The position numbers and the translations under genes were made by a program. Of a DNA stretch of 64,000 nucleotides, positions 28,062 through 37,173 are shown in pieces. A model generated the notes under the pieces. The model ran no database searches. It was not told where the DNA came from and saw nothing but the letters and a program-made list of their open reading frames with translations. Source of the DNA: Algihabitans albus. GTDB taxonomy: Bacteria > Pseudomonadota > Alphaproteobacteria > Kiloniellales > DSM-21159. The first letter of the stretch is position 1. Each line of letters begins with the position of its first letter. The stretch spans positions 248,001 through 312,000 of the forward strand of contig NZ_QXNY01000001.1 in the NCBI RefSeq assembly GCF_003572205.1, in the 5' to 3' direction.

Positions 28062-28930
28062 TGGCGCAGGCGATCCGCAAGGTCGGTGTCGTCGGTCTCG
28101 GCAACATGGGGCTGCCGATGGCGCGGACCCTGGAAACGGCAGGCTTCGCGGTCGCCGGCTTCGATGCGGCGGAGGCGCGGCGCGAAGCCTTCTCGCCGAC
28201 CCGAGACAGTCTGACCGAGCTGGCGGCTGACAGCGATGCCTTGCTACTCTCCCTACCGACGTCGCAGATCGTCGAGGCCGTGGTGGCGGAAGCCGCGCCG
28301 GCGCTCCCGCCGGGCAGCCTGGTCATCGACACTTCGACCGCCGAACCGGGATCCACCCGGCGGCTGCAGGCTGAGATGGCGGCGCGCGGCCTCGGTTATG
28401 TGGATGCGCCGGTGTCGGGCGGACCGAGCGGCGCCCGCAACGCGCAGCTGCTGATCATGGCCGGCGGCAACCGGCCCGATCTCGACCGCGCCGAAGCCCT
28501 GCTCGCAACTCTGTCCCGGCAGGTGGTCCGTTGCGGCGGGCCGGGCGCCGGCAACGTCACCAAGCTGGTCAACAATCTGCTCTGCGCAGCTCATCTGACC
28601 CTGGCCGGGGAGGCCCTGGCCTTGGCCGAAGCCGGCGGCCTGACGCCCGAGGCCTTGCTGGCCGCCCTCAACATCGGCTCGGGCCGCAGCGGGGTCACCG
28701 AAGTGAATCTACCGCGCTGGGTGCTCTCAGGAGACTTCGATTCCGGTTTCTCCATGGGACTGATGCGCAAGGACGTCGGCCTCGCGCTGAAGCTGGCCGA
28801 GGAAGCCGAAGTGACTCCGGCCCTCGCGGGAGCCGCCGCTGCAATCTGGCAGGAGTCGCGGGAGAGCCTGCCCGACAGCGAGGATTTCAATCGCATGGTG
28901 ACCTACGCAAAGGAGTCCAGCCGAGGATGA
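28061..28930 (+). CDS. NAD(P)-dependent beta-hydroxyacid dehydrogenase
   Basis: A 3-hydroxyisobutyrate dehydrogenase-family protein of 289 residues. The Rossmann motif GLGNMGLPMA is at about 12-21, DAPVSGGPSG is the substrate-binding block, and the catalytic Lys is in NVTKLVNN near residue 170. The ATG overlaps the previous stop by one base and its own stop overlaps the aldehyde dehydrogenase start. Substrate could be a hydroxyacid, tartronate semialdehyde or an imine. Together with the next gene it may oxidise the carbon skeleton left after deacylation and deamination. Confidence 0.85.
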   Translation: MAQAIRKVGVVGLGNMGLPMARTLETAGFAVAGFDAAEARREAFSPTRDSLTELAADSDALLLSLPTSQIVEAVVAEAAPALPPGSLVIDTSTAEPGSTRRLQAEMAARGLGYVDAPVSGGPSGARNAQLLIMAGGNRPDLDRAEALLATLSRQVVRCGGPGAGNVTKLVNNLLCAAHLTLAGEALALAEAGGLTPEALLAALNIGSGRSGVTEVNLPRWVLSGDFDSGFSMGLMRKDVGLALKLAEEAEVTPALAGAAAAIWQESRESLPDSEDFNRMVTYAKESSRG

Positions 28931-30438
28931 GCGGCCTTCTGCAGAAGCATCTCTCGATCTGGTTCGGTGCTCCGGAGCGGTTCGGCTCCCTGATCGGGGG
29001 CGAACTGCGGCCCGGCGGCGGCGAAAGCGTCGAGGTGATCGACCCCGCCACCGCCAAACCGCTGTTCGACTATCCCGATTGCGGCGACGGCGGCGCGCGC
29101 GACGCCCTGGAGGCGGCCGAGCGCGGGCGGGTGGCCTGGCAGTCGGTGACGGCCAGCGCCCGGGGCCGGGTGCTCTGGCGGATGGGGGAACTGGTGCGAC
29201 AGCGCGCCGAAAGTCTCGCCGTTCTGGAGGCCATCGTCGCCGGCAAGCCGATCCGCGACACCCGGGCCGAGGTGCTCAAGGTCGCCGAGATGTTCGACTA
29301 CTACGCCGGCTGGGCCGACAAACTGCACGGCGAGGTGATTCCGGTACCGACCAGTCACCTGAACTATACGCGCCGCGAAGCACTGGGCGTTGTGGCACAG
29401 ATCACGCCCTGGAACGCCCCGATCTTCACGGCCGGCTGGCAGTTGGCCCCGGCGTTGGCGGCCGGCAACGCGGTCGTGCTCAAGCCCAGCGAGCTGACCC
29501 CCGTGACCTCGGTCTGCCTCGGGCTGCTGCTGCACGAGGCCGGCCTGCCCAGCGGCGCGGTCAACGTTCTCGCCGGGCTCGGCCGCACGGCCGGGCAGGC
29601 TCTCGTCTCCGACCCGCGTGTCGCCAAGACCGTCTTCGTCGGCTCGCCCGCGACCGGCCGTGCGATCGCCGAGACGGCGGCGCGCAATTTGCGACCCTGT
29701 CTGCTCGAACTGGGCGGCAAGTCGGCCAATATCGTCTTTCCGGACGCCGATCTGGCGCGCGCCGCCAAGGGGGCACAGGCGGCGTGCTTCGCCGCCGCCG
29801 GACAGAGCTGCACCGCCGGATCGCGGCTGCTGGTTCACCGCAGCGTCGCGGAGCCGCTGCTGGACCTGATCGCCGGCGGTGCCAAACGCCTCCAAGTCGG
29901 CGCACCACTCGACGAGGCTACCGAAGTCGGTCCGATCAACAACGCGCGCCAATTCGCGCGCATCCTCGAGATGGTCGAGGCCGGCCGCAGCGCCGGCGCA
30001 CAAGTGCTCGCCGGCGGCAGCAAGCCTGAGGGCGCCGGCGAAGGCTACTTCTACGCGCCGACCGTCCTAGGCGAGGTCACCTCCGAGATGGCCGTGGCGC
30101 GGGAGGAGATCTTCGGCCCGGTCCTGTCCTGCCTGCTGTTCGACGAGGAAGAAGAAGCCCTGGCGCTGGCCAACGACAGCCCCTTCGATCTCGCCGGTGC
30201 GGTCTGGACCGCCGATGTCGGCCGGGCGCATCGTGTGGCCGCCGCCGTCCGCGCCGGAAGTTTCTGGATCAACGGCTATCGGACGCTCTCGGTGATGTCG
30301 CCCTTCGGCGGCATGCAGGGTTCGGGCTACGGGCGCTCGAGCGGCTACGAGGGATTGCTGGAGTATACGCAACCGAAGAGCGTGTGGGTCGAAACCGACG
30401 CGAAAGCGCCACAGCCCTTCGGTTACGCCGACGACTGA
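28927..30438 (+). CDS. Aldehyde dehydrogenase family protein
   Basis: A 503-residue NAD(P)-dependent aldehyde dehydrogenase. Landmarks are TPWNAPIFTAGWQLAPAL, the catalytic Glu in LELGGKSANIVF and the nucleophilic Cys in GQSCTAGSRLL. It has a normal length and a full C-terminal oligomerisation segment. The start overlaps the previous stop (ATGA). The substrate is unknown; context suggests a semialdehyde from amino-acid-derivative breakdown. The 3' end overlaps the convergent feoC-like gene by 16 bases. Confidence 0.92.
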   Translation: MSGLLQKHLSIWFGAPERFGSLIGGELRPGGGESVEVIDPATAKPLFDYPDCGDGGARDALEAAERGRVAWQSVTASARGRVLWRMGELVRQRAESLAVLEAIVAGKPIRDTRAEVLKVAEMFDYYAGWADKLHGEVIPVPTSHLNYTRREALGVVAQITPWNAPIFTAGWQLAPALAAGNAVVLKPSELTPVTSVCLGLLLHEAGLPSGAVNVLAGLGRTAGQALVSDPRVAKTVFVGSPATGRAIAETAARNLRPCLLELGGKSANIVFPDADLARAAKGAQAACFAAAGQSCTAGSRLLVHRSVAEPLLDLIAGGAKRLQVGAPLDEATEVGPINNARQFARILEMVEAGRSAGAQVLAGGSKPEGAGEGYFYAPTVLGEVTSEMAVAREEIFGPVLSCLLFDEEEEALALANDSPFDLAGAVWTADVGRAHRVAAAVRAGSFWINGYRTLSVMSPFGGMQGSGYGRSSGYEGLLEYTQPKSVWVETDAKAPQPFGYADD

Positions 30439-30671
30439 GAGTCTCTTTTGGCGCGGTAGATGGCGAGGTTCTGAAGTCCGCAGACTCCGCTGCAGGCTCC
30501 GGCGCATCCACCGCAGTGACTGGCAAAGGGTTCGCGCGAGGCATCGCCGCGGCGAACCAGGACCTCCAGAAGTCCTTCGGCGGTCCCCGGCTCGACGTCG
30601 AGATGCGCCGCGATCTCGCTCAAGGTGCAAGGTCCGCTCTGCCTCAGGTGATCGCGCAGATTCACAAGCAT
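30423..30671 (-). CDS. feoC: FeoC-like winged-helix protein with cysteine cluster
   Basis: A small (82 residues) winged-helix protein at the end of feoAB. Residues 1-47 form the helix-turn-helix (LRDHLRQSGPCTLSEIAAHL). Four cysteines follow at 53, 56, 60 and 64 (CGGCAGACSGVC), a spacing suited to an Fe-S cluster or metal site. In other bacteria FeoC protects or modulates FeoB. It starts 7 bases after feoB. The identification rests on size, fold and position. Confidence 0.8.
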   Translation of the reverse strand: MLVNLRDHLRQSGPCTLSEIAAHLDVEPGTAEGLLEVLVRRGDASREPFASHCGGCAGACSGVCGLQNLAIYRAKRDSQSSA

Positions 30672-30678
30672 CGCAATC

Positions 30679-33012
30679 TCACTCCGCCGGTTTCACAAGA
30701 GGCGCCGTCTCGTCCCGGAGACCCAGCCACCGCATGACGGCGAGCGACAACGCCAGGGCGATCAACACCCCGGCGATCCAGCTCGCCGCGGCGAAAGGGT
30801 CCTGCGGCCAGCGGGCTGCCTGGTAGAAGGACGTCGCAACGCCATAGGCGAGACCGGTGGTCCAAACGCCCGCGAAGGCGGTCCAGCCGAAACCCAACTC
30901 GCGATAGATCGCGCCCATGGCGGCGAAGCAGGGGAAGTAAAGCAACACGAACAGCAGGTAGGCGAAAGCCCCGATCTGGCCATCGAAACGCTCGACCATT
31001 GCGCCGAAGGTTCCCGTCGAGACCTCTTGCACCTCGGCGGCCACGTCCAGTTCCGACACTTCGCCGATGGCGATGCCGAGAGGATCGAGCAAGGCAGCCG
31101 CCACGCCGCCGAGATTCTCGGGAACGGTCGTCGCAGCTTCGGCAAGACCGTCGAGAAGACTGAAAGTCACCGCCTCCTCGTCCTGGGTGGCGCCGGCGTC
31201 GGAAGCGGCAAGCGCGCCGTAGAGACTGTCCAGGGTTCCGACCACCGCTTCCTTGGCCAGCAGGCCGGTGAAGATACCGACGGTGGCCGGCCAGTTGTCC
31301 TCCTCGATGCCCATGGGCGCAAAGGCCGGTGTGATGGCGCGGCCGACATCCGCCAGCAGCGACTCCTCCATCGCCACCTCGCCGAAGCTGCCGTCGTGGC
31401 TGACCGCACCCAGGATCGAGAGGGCCATGACCATCAGCACGATGATCTTGCCAGCGCCCCGCACGAAGACCTTCAGCCGGTCCCAGGTGCGCAGGAAAAC
31501 ATTGCGCAGGGTCGGCAGATGGTAGCGCGGCAATTCAATCACCGCAGGGCCGGCAGTGCTACCGATCAGCAGGGTACGCTTCAGCGCGAAGCCGGTGAGG
31601 ATCGCGACCAGAATCCCCACGATATAGAGGACGAAGACCAGGTTCTGGCCGTTAACCGGGAAGAAGGCGGCGGCAAAGAGCGCATAGACGGGAACCCGCG
31701 CGCCGCAGGACATGAAGGGGATCATCATGATCGTCGTCTTACGGTCCCGCGCATCCGAGAGAATGCGCGTTCCCATCACGCCCGGCACGCTGCAGCCGAA
31801 TCCCACGAGAAGCGGCAGAAAGGCCTTGCCCGGCAAACCGACGGTACGCATGAAGCGGTCCATCACGAAGGCCGCGCGCGCCATGTAGCCGCTGTCCTCC
31901 AGCACGGCGAGAAACAGAAAGAGACAGCCGATGATGGGAATGAAGGTGGCGACCGTCTGTAGGCCGCCGCCGATCCCGTCGGCTAAAATCACCGAGAGCC
32001 AGATCGGAGCCGACAGGCCAGCGAGAAGCTGGGCGACACCGTCGACGAAGAGCGTCCCGGCGAGGATATCGAAAAAGTCGATGAAAGCGCCGCCGATGCT
32101 GATCGTCCAGAGGAACATCAGATACATCAAGCCCAGAAAGATCGGGAGCCCGAGCGCCCGGTGCAGAGTGACACGGTCGATCCGGTCGGAAACGGCGCGC
32201 GATAACTTGCGGCGGCGCTGCACGACTTCGCCCGTTGCCGCCATGATGAAACCGTAGCGGCCCTCTGCCAGCAGCAGGTCCGACGGCGCGCCGCTGTCCC
32301 GCTCCAGAGCGGCTAGGCGCGCCGCGACCGCCGCTGTACTGTCGGGTGCAAGATCCGCCAGGCTGTTGCTGTCTCCTTCGATCAGGCGGATCGCGGTGCG
32401 TCGCGCCGGAACCGTCGTCATGCCTCCCTGCATCAGAGCGACGGCAATGTCGCCGAGAGCGTCCTCGATCAGCTGACCGTGATCGATCAGGTCGGAACGC
32501 TGCCGCGAGCGGCCGCGCAGGCTTTGCCGGACCGCCACCTCCAGAGCGCTCAGACCTTCGCCGCGCGACGCGACGAGAGGCACCACAGGACAGCCGAGCC
32601 GGCGGGATAGAGCGGCGATATCGATCTCAATGCCGTTGGCGCGGGCCACGTCCATCATGTTGAGCGCGACCACCACCGGATAGCCCTGCTCCAGCAACTG
32701 CACAGCCAGATAAAGATGCCGCTCGATGTTCGCGGCGTCCACGATATCGATGACGACATCCGCCTCGCAGGCTGCCAGGTAGGCCCGCGCCACGCCCTCG
32801 TCCTCGGACGTCTCGGAGGGGGCCAACGAGTAGATACCAGGTAGATCCACCGCGGTACCTTTCAGCGCGCCCAGGCGGAAGGGACCGCTGCGCTTTTCCA
32901 CTGTGACGCCCGGCCAGTTCGCCACCCGCTGCCGCAGGCCGGTGAGCTGATTGAAGAGAGAGGTCTTGCCGGTGTTGGGGTTGCCGATCAGGGCGATGGT
33001 GATCGAGGTCAT
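30679..33012 (-). CDS. feoB: Ferrous iron transporter FeoB
   Basis: The ferrous-iron transporter of the inner membrane, 777 residues. The N-terminal G domain has GNPNTGKT (10-17), VDLPGIYSL and NMMD. A membrane domain of about ten helices follows from residue 280, with the gate motifs GFGCSVPG and FMSCGARVPVYALF. The start at 33012 overlaps the feoA stop (ATGA); the longer frame to 33171 is overlap. It is controlled with feoA from the Fur box upstream. Confidence 0.96.
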   Translation of the reverse strand: MTSITIALIGNPNTGKTSLFNQLTGLRQRVANWPGVTVEKRSGPFRLGALKGTAVDLPGIYSLAPSETSEDEGVARAYLAACEADVVIDIVDAANIERHLYLAVQLLEQGYPVVVALNMMDVARANGIEIDIAALSRRLGCPVVPLVASRGEGLSALEVAVRQSLRGRSRQRSDLIDHGQLIEDALGDIAVALMQGGMTTVPARRTAIRLIEGDSNSLADLAPDSTAAVAARLAALERDSGAPSDLLLAEGRYGFIMAATGEVVQRRRKLSRAVSDRIDRVTLHRALGLPIFLGLMYLMFLWTISIGGAFIDFFDILAGTLFVDGVAQLLAGLSAPIWLSVILADGIGGGLQTVATFIPIIGCLFLFLAVLEDSGYMARAAFVMDRFMRTVGLPGKAFLPLLVGFGCSVPGVMGTRILSDARDRKTTIMMIPFMSCGARVPVYALFAAAFFPVNGQNLVFVLYIVGILVAILTGFALKRTLLIGSTAGPAVIELPRYHLPTLRNVFLRTWDRLKVFVRGAGKIIVLMVMALSILGAVSHDGSFGEVAMEESLLADVGRAITPAFAPMGIEEDNWPATVGIFTGLLAKEAVVGTLDSLYGALAASDAGATQDEEAVTFSLLDGLAEAATTVPENLGGVAAALLDPLGIAIGEVSELDVAAEVQEVSTGTFGAMVERFDGQIGAFAYLLFVLLYFPCFAAMGAIYRELGFGWTAFAGVWTTGLAYGVATSFYQAARWPQDPFAAASWIAGVLIALALSLAVMRWLGLRDETAPLVKPAE

Positions 33013-33320
33013 GACGCGGTCCCCCCGGCCACGCCGGCGACCTCGGGACACTCCGCGATCCAGACGCGTACGGCGAGCGAGCGCGGCAAAGCCAGACGCT
33101 CGCTGCCCAGGCCCACGATCACCCCGTCGCGACCGTGGTTCTGCAGGACCTCGACCAGGGTGCCGCTGCACAGACCCAGCTCCGTCAGCCTGCGATTCGT
33201 CACCTGCCCGGCGTGCAGCGAGTCGATCCGAACGGTTCGACCCTGCGGGACCCCGGCCAGAGAGCGGTCGAGGGGCGGTCCCTCGGCGGTGATCGCAGCA
33301 GCGCGGCTGGTTGGCGGCAT
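33009..33320 (-). CDS. feoA: Ferrous iron transport protein FeoA
   Basis: A small SH3-like cytosolic partner of FeoB, 103 residues. RRLTELGLCSGTLVEVLQNH is the characteristic core, and SERLALPRSLAVRVWI is the final strand pair. The protein has an N-terminal extension of about 25 residues and a short C-terminal tail compared with the ~75-residue E. coli form. It is the first gene of feoABC; the Fur box lies about 45 bases upstream of its start. Confidence 0.92.
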   Translation of the reverse strand: MPPTSRAAAITAEGPPLDRSLAGVPQGRTVRIDSLHAGQVTNRRLTELGLCSGTLVEVLQNHGRDGVIVGLGSERLALPRSLAVRVWIAECPEVAGVAGGTAS

Positions 33321-33363
33321 TCCGACCTCTTCAAGCCAAGTTCAAGGGTGACTTTATCGAGAT

Positions 33364-33380
33364 TGATAATCATTCTCATT
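33364..33380 (-). promoter_or_regulatory. Fur box upstream of feoA
   Basis: TGATAATCATTCTCATT in an AT-rich pocket closely matches the classical Fur box (GATAAT-type hexamers, inverted). It is placed correctly for repression of feoABC by iron-loaded Fur. The remaining bases between 33321 and 33445 also serve as the 3' region of the DUF1513 gene; no clear terminator hairpin was seen. Confidence 0.8.
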
Positions 33381-33445
33381 GATATCGATCAAGCAGTCTT
33401 GTCGCCGGTTCGGTGGCGCCTTTCGCCGGGCACCGTCCGCGGAGG

Positions 33446-34540
33446 TCAGACGGACAAAGGCATCAGGTGGTTGTCGAAGCGGCGCGAACTTCGGTCGACG
33501 GGGATCAGGCGTCCGCCCCGCAGCTCCGCCAAGTGGCCCTCGCCGGACGCCAGCAGAAACCCGCCCGGCACGGCACCGACCGCGCAGACGTCCGGCAGCT
33601 CCTCGGCGCCGAGAAAGCTGCCGTCGCTGCGCCAGAGCGTCACCAGCCCGCCGCGCGGCGCGGTGACGGCGAGGCGGCTGCCGTCGTCGGAGAAGGCGAC
33701 GGAGCCGCAATAGTTCCTCATGCCCGCCTGCCCGTCCTCCGGCGCCGAGACCAGCCGTAGCGGTTCGCCGAGGGCCGTGAATCCGACCAGCGGCGGTCGC
33801 TCCAGAGGATCCCCCTCCCATTGCGCGACCACCGCCACCCGGCCATCGCATGCGATATCCAGGTGGCGCAGCGAGAGGCGATGCAGCGCTGCGGGCGGAG
33901 CGACCCGGTGCAGCAGGTGGCCGCTCGAAGCCTCAAGGAATACGAGCGAGGGCGCCATTTCCGTAAGGTTGAGCTTGGCACGCGGCACGTCGGGATGAGT
34001 CAGAATGCCCCCGTTGGCGACGACCAGTGTGCCGCCGTCCGGGTGCAGACGAAGCTCATGCGGGCCGACGCCATGGCTCGGCAGCTCGCCGATCCGGCGG
34101 AAGCCGTCGGCCGCGTCGTAGACGCCGATCACCCCCCGCTCGCCCTCGTAGTCGTTCTCCGTCGCGTAGAGCCGCTGCCCGTCGACCGAAAAGCAGCCGT
34201 GACCGTAGAAGTGCCGTCCCCGCACCGCCGAAATCTCCGCTCTGCGCTCTCCCGTGCGGAGATCGAGCACCAAGGCGAAGCGGCCGGGCCGTCGGGCGAA
34301 GATCACGGCCTGCCGTCCCGCGGAATCGCAGGCCATCCCGTGTCCCCGCCCCGGCAGATCGACCGCCTGCAGCGTCTGTCCCGCCGCCGTCAGAACACCG
34401 GCACGGTAGCCGCCCTTGCCTGCCTGCCAAGCAGCCATAAAGGCGAAGCGCTCCTTCGCCCAGGTCATGGACGGTCGGACAGCGCCGGCCGCAAACGCTG
34501 CAAGCAGGGCGCGCCGGGAGAGAGTTACCGGACCCGCCAT
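33446..34540 (-). CDS. DUF1513 family periplasmic protein
   Basis: A 364-residue predicted beta-propeller of the DUF1513 family. The N-terminus MAGPVTLSRRALLAAFAAGA is a Tat signal (SRRALL), so it is probably exported folded. Repeated propeller blades are suggested by GHGCFSVDGQRLYATEND, ELRLHPDGGTLVVANGG and SVAFSDDGSRLAVTAP. DUF1513 genes commonly sit next to imelysin and di-heme oxidoreductase genes, as here. Molecular function is unknown; iron acquisition or handling in the periplasm is inferred from context. Confidence 0.85.
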   Translation of the reverse strand: MAGPVTLSRRALLAAFAAGAVRPSMTWAKERFAFMAAWQAGKGGYRAGVLTAAGQTLQAVDLPGRGHGMACDSAGRQAVIFARRPGRFALVLDLRTGERRAEISAVRGRHFYGHGCFSVDGQRLYATENDYEGERGVIGVYDAADGFRRIGELPSHGVGPHELRLHPDGGTLVVANGGILTHPDVPRAKLNLTEMAPSLVFLEASSGHLLHRVAPPAALHRLSLRHLDIACDGRVAVVAQWEGDPLERPPLVGFTALGEPLRLVSAPEDGQAGMRNYCGSVAFSDDGSRLAVTAPRGGLVTLWRSDGSFLGAEELPDVCAVGAVPGGFLLASGEGHLAELRGGRLIPVDRSSRRFDNHLMPLSV

Positions 34541-34543
34541 GGC

Positions 34544-35629
34544 TCAGTCGCCGTCGAAGGCATTGAACCCGCGCGAAAGCCCCAGCGCGGCGGAAGCTCC
34601 GCCGTTGACCTCGCGCACCAGAAGCTCGGCGAGCGTCAGGGCATAGCGCCAGCGGCTGCGTTGATCCGGATCGACCACGGACTCGGCGAAGGGACCCTCG
34701 ATCGCGTCGAGCGTGGTCGAGAGCTGTTGAAAGCGATCGCGGATCCGCGCGTCGATCTCCGGATTGCCGGCCGCCACGGCATCGGCGATACCGCCTTCGA
34801 GATAGTAGGCCTCGAGCCCGGTAACCATGGCCTGAAGGTGCATCATGGTCAGGCCGCTGCGGCGAAAGGCGGCGCGGCGCGGCCGGGCCGCTTCGATCGA
34901 GGCGCCGACGACCGGCAGGAGCGTTCGCTCCGAGAGGAACTGCAGGCCGCTGCCGAGCGCCTTGAACAGCTCGGACATCGCCTCCCGGTCGTCTCGGTAG
35001 AGCGGGTTCTCGGCGCCGGGTTCGGTCAAGAGCAGCGGGTAGGTCGCCCCCTCCTGCCACGCGGCGGCGGTCGCCGTCGCCTTATCGCTCAGGTTCGCCG
35101 TGATCGCCAAGGCCAGGTCGCAGCGCGGCAGTCCGATCTCCGAAGCTTGCTCCGGATCGGTCATCACCCGCTCGAAGGCGGAGAGGCTCTGCACCGCCAC
35201 GCTCATCTGGGCCAGACTCTCGGCGGACAAGGGTTTATCGCCCAGCGCCGCCTTGAGGCCGCTCAGATGACGGCTGGTGAAGTTTCGCGGGTCCGGCCAG
35301 AAGAAAATGCTGAGATAGCGGTCTTCCTCCATGACCGGGCCGAACCGAAGGTGCTGAGCGCCGCCCCAGGCCGCGACGGCACCGGCGAAAGCCCGCCCGA
35401 CCTCCGGGCCGTCCGGCGTGTTCCCAGCCCGACAGCGGGCCGACAGAGTCTCGTCGAGTTCGGCAAAGGCCTCGGCGACAGAGTCGTACGCAGGGCGAAT
35501 GCTGGCTGAGACAGCGGTTTCCACCACCTGCGCGTAGTCGGGAGCGTCTTGCGCGCGCAGCGCCTGACCGCCGCCGATCAGCAAAGCCCAGGCGATTGCG
35601 GCGGTGAAGACTGAGCGACTCAAAACCAT
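34544..35629 (-). CDS. Imelysin-like protein (second copy)
   Basis: A 361-residue secreted helical protein of the imelysin (M75-like) family, with a signal peptide ending GGQALRAQDA. It contains the imelysin-type segments AFAGAVAAWGGAQHLRFGPV and YPLLLTEPGAENPLYRDD. The GxHxxE metal motif typical of iron-regulated imelysins is not evident, as in many second copies in such operons. Spacings are 3 bases on both sides, so it is co-transcribed with the di-heme and DUF1513 genes. Confidence 0.82.
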   Translation of the reverse strand: MVLSRSVFTAAIAWALLIGGGQALRAQDAPDYAQVVETAVSASIRPAYDSVAEAFAELDETLSARCRAGNTPDGPEVGRAFAGAVAAWGGAQHLRFGPVMEEDRYLSIFFWPDPRNFTSRHLSGLKAALGDKPLSAESLAQMSVAVQSLSAFERVMTDPEQASEIGLPRCDLALAITANLSDKATATAAAWQEGATYPLLLTEPGAENPLYRDDREAMSELFKALGSGLQFLSERTLLPVVGASIEAARPRRAAFRRSGLTMMHLQAMVTGLEAYYLEGGIADAVAAGNPEIDARIRDRFQQLSTTLDAIEGPFAESVVDPDQRSRWRYALTLAELLVREVNGGASAALGLSRGFNAFDGD

Positions 35630-35632
35630 GGT

Positions 35633-37165
35633 CTAGAGCGATCCGATAAAGGCCAGGAGGTCGTCGCGCTCCTCCGGCGTCATGGCCACCACGGCGTCGC
35701 GGGCCGCCTGGGCCTCGCCGCCGTGCCAGAGAATGGCCTCGAGCAGGTTGCGCGCCCTGCCGTCGTGCAAAAAGAAGGTGTGGCCGTTCACCGTCTCGGT
35801 CAGCCCGATTCCCCACAGCGGCGCGGTGCGCCACTCGCGCCCGCTCGCCCGCCACTCGGGCCGGCCGTCCGCCAGCCCCTCGCCCATGTCGTGGAGCAGA
35901 AGATCGCTATAGGGCCAGATCAATTGGAAACTCGTCCCCTCGATCGGCGCATCGCGGCGGGTAACATATTTCGGCGTGTGGCAGGCGGCGCAGCCGCTTG
36001 CATGGAACAGAGACTTGCCGCGCAGCACCTCCGGCTCCTCCAGGTCCCGGCGCGCCGGGGGCGCCAGAGTTTCGGCATAGAAGGTGACGAGATCGAGCAC
36101 GGTGTCGGGCGCCTCCACGTCGCCGAGCGCGGCCTGGACGCCCGTCGGCGCCGCATGGCAGGCCGTCTGCGCCTCGGTGCATTCTCCCGCGTGGTAAGGC
36201 GTGAGGTTCGTCGAGATGCCGATGTCTCCGGCGAAAGCGTGCGCCGACTGTTGCCGCACGTTGGGATTGCCCGCCTTCCAACCGAACCGCCCCAGAACCA
36301 GTTCGCCGGTTACATCGTCGCGCACCCAGTTCGGCCGTCCGGAGATGCCGTCGCCATCGGCGTCGTCCGGGTCCGATTGGGCCAGGATATCGCCTTCGTG
36401 GATGGCTTCCAGCAGACCGAGGCCAATCACCTGGTTGGCCACCCGCGGGCTCACCATCAGCTCGGGATGGGTCGGCCCGTAACCGAGATCGGCGATGCCG
36501 TAGACCGGCTTGCGCAGGCTCACGGCCTCACCGCCGTTGAGCTCGACCGGCAGCTCCTCGTAGGTGATGGTCATCTGGCCTTCCGCGAGATGCCCCGGCA
36601 CGGCGAAGTTTTGTAACTGGCCGCCATAAACCGGATCGGGAATGACGCCGGCCTGTCCCGTCTCGATAAGGTGCCGTTGCGCCTCGTCCTGCGGCGGGAT
36701 GGAGAGACGCAGGAACATGGAGATCGCCGTCTCCCCTTCCCGCGGAGGATGCCCGCGCCCGTCCTTCAGGTGGCAGCGCTGACAGGAGCGGGCATTGAAC
36801 AGCGGCCCCAGACCGTCCGAGGCCTCAGTCGAGGCGGGCGAGCTGACCCAAAGCTTCCGGAAGATGCCGTTGCCGACCCGGAAGAGCTGTTCCTGCTCGA
36901 AGTCGAGCGTCTCCAGCGGATGAGAGAAAGCATCGCGATTGATCAGCTTGCGCGACGTGCCGCCACCGCCGGGCCAACGCTCGAAAGCTTCGGCCCTGGT
37001 GAAGTCCTCGGGCAAAGCCAACACGCCCGCGACCCGCTCCCGCTCCTCGGCGGTCAGGTCGTCACGATGATCGAGGGACCGCTCGCCCGGCGCCGCAAAC
37101 ACGGCAACGGCCCCGAACGCGATGGCCGAGAAGAGAGCGACGAAGGCGAGCGGCTTCACGATCAC
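35633..37165 (-). CDS. Di-heme oxidoreductase (DUF1111, 'thiol oxidoreductase')
   Basis: A periplasmic 510-residue c-type di-heme protein related to MauG/cytochrome c peroxidases. A signal peptide ends near FAAPG. Heme-binding CxxCH motifs are CQRCH at 128-132 and CAACH at about residue 395; a further TACHAAP segment has only one nearby Cys (ECTEAQTAC). The family is found with imelysins in iron-regulated operons, where it may oxidise a substrate or iron in the periplasm; the reaction is not established. Confidence 0.88.
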   Translation of the reverse strand: MIVKPLAFVALFSAIAFGAVAVFAAPGERSLDHRDDLTAEERERVAGVLALPEDFTRAEAFERWPGGGGTSRKLINRDAFSHPLETLDFEQEQLFRVGNGIFRKLWVSSPASTEASDGLGPLFNARSCQRCHLKDGRGHPPREGETAISMFLRLSIPPQDEAQRHLIETGQAGVIPDPVYGGQLQNFAVPGHLAEGQMTITYEELPVELNGGEAVSLRKPVYGIADLGYGPTHPELMVSPRVANQVIGLGLLEAIHEGDILAQSDPDDADGDGISGRPNWVRDDVTGELVLGRFGWKAGNPNVRQQSAHAFAGDIGISTNLTPYHAGECTEAQTACHAAPTGVQAALGDVEAPDTVLDLVTFYAETLAPPARRDLEEPEVLRGKSLFHASGCAACHTPKYVTRRDAPIEGTSFQLIWPYSDLLLHDMGEGLADGRPEWRASGREWRTAPLWGIGLTETVNGHTFFLHDGRARNLLEAILWHGGEAQAARDAVVAMTPEERDDLLAFIGSL

Positions 37166-37173
37166 GGTCTCCG

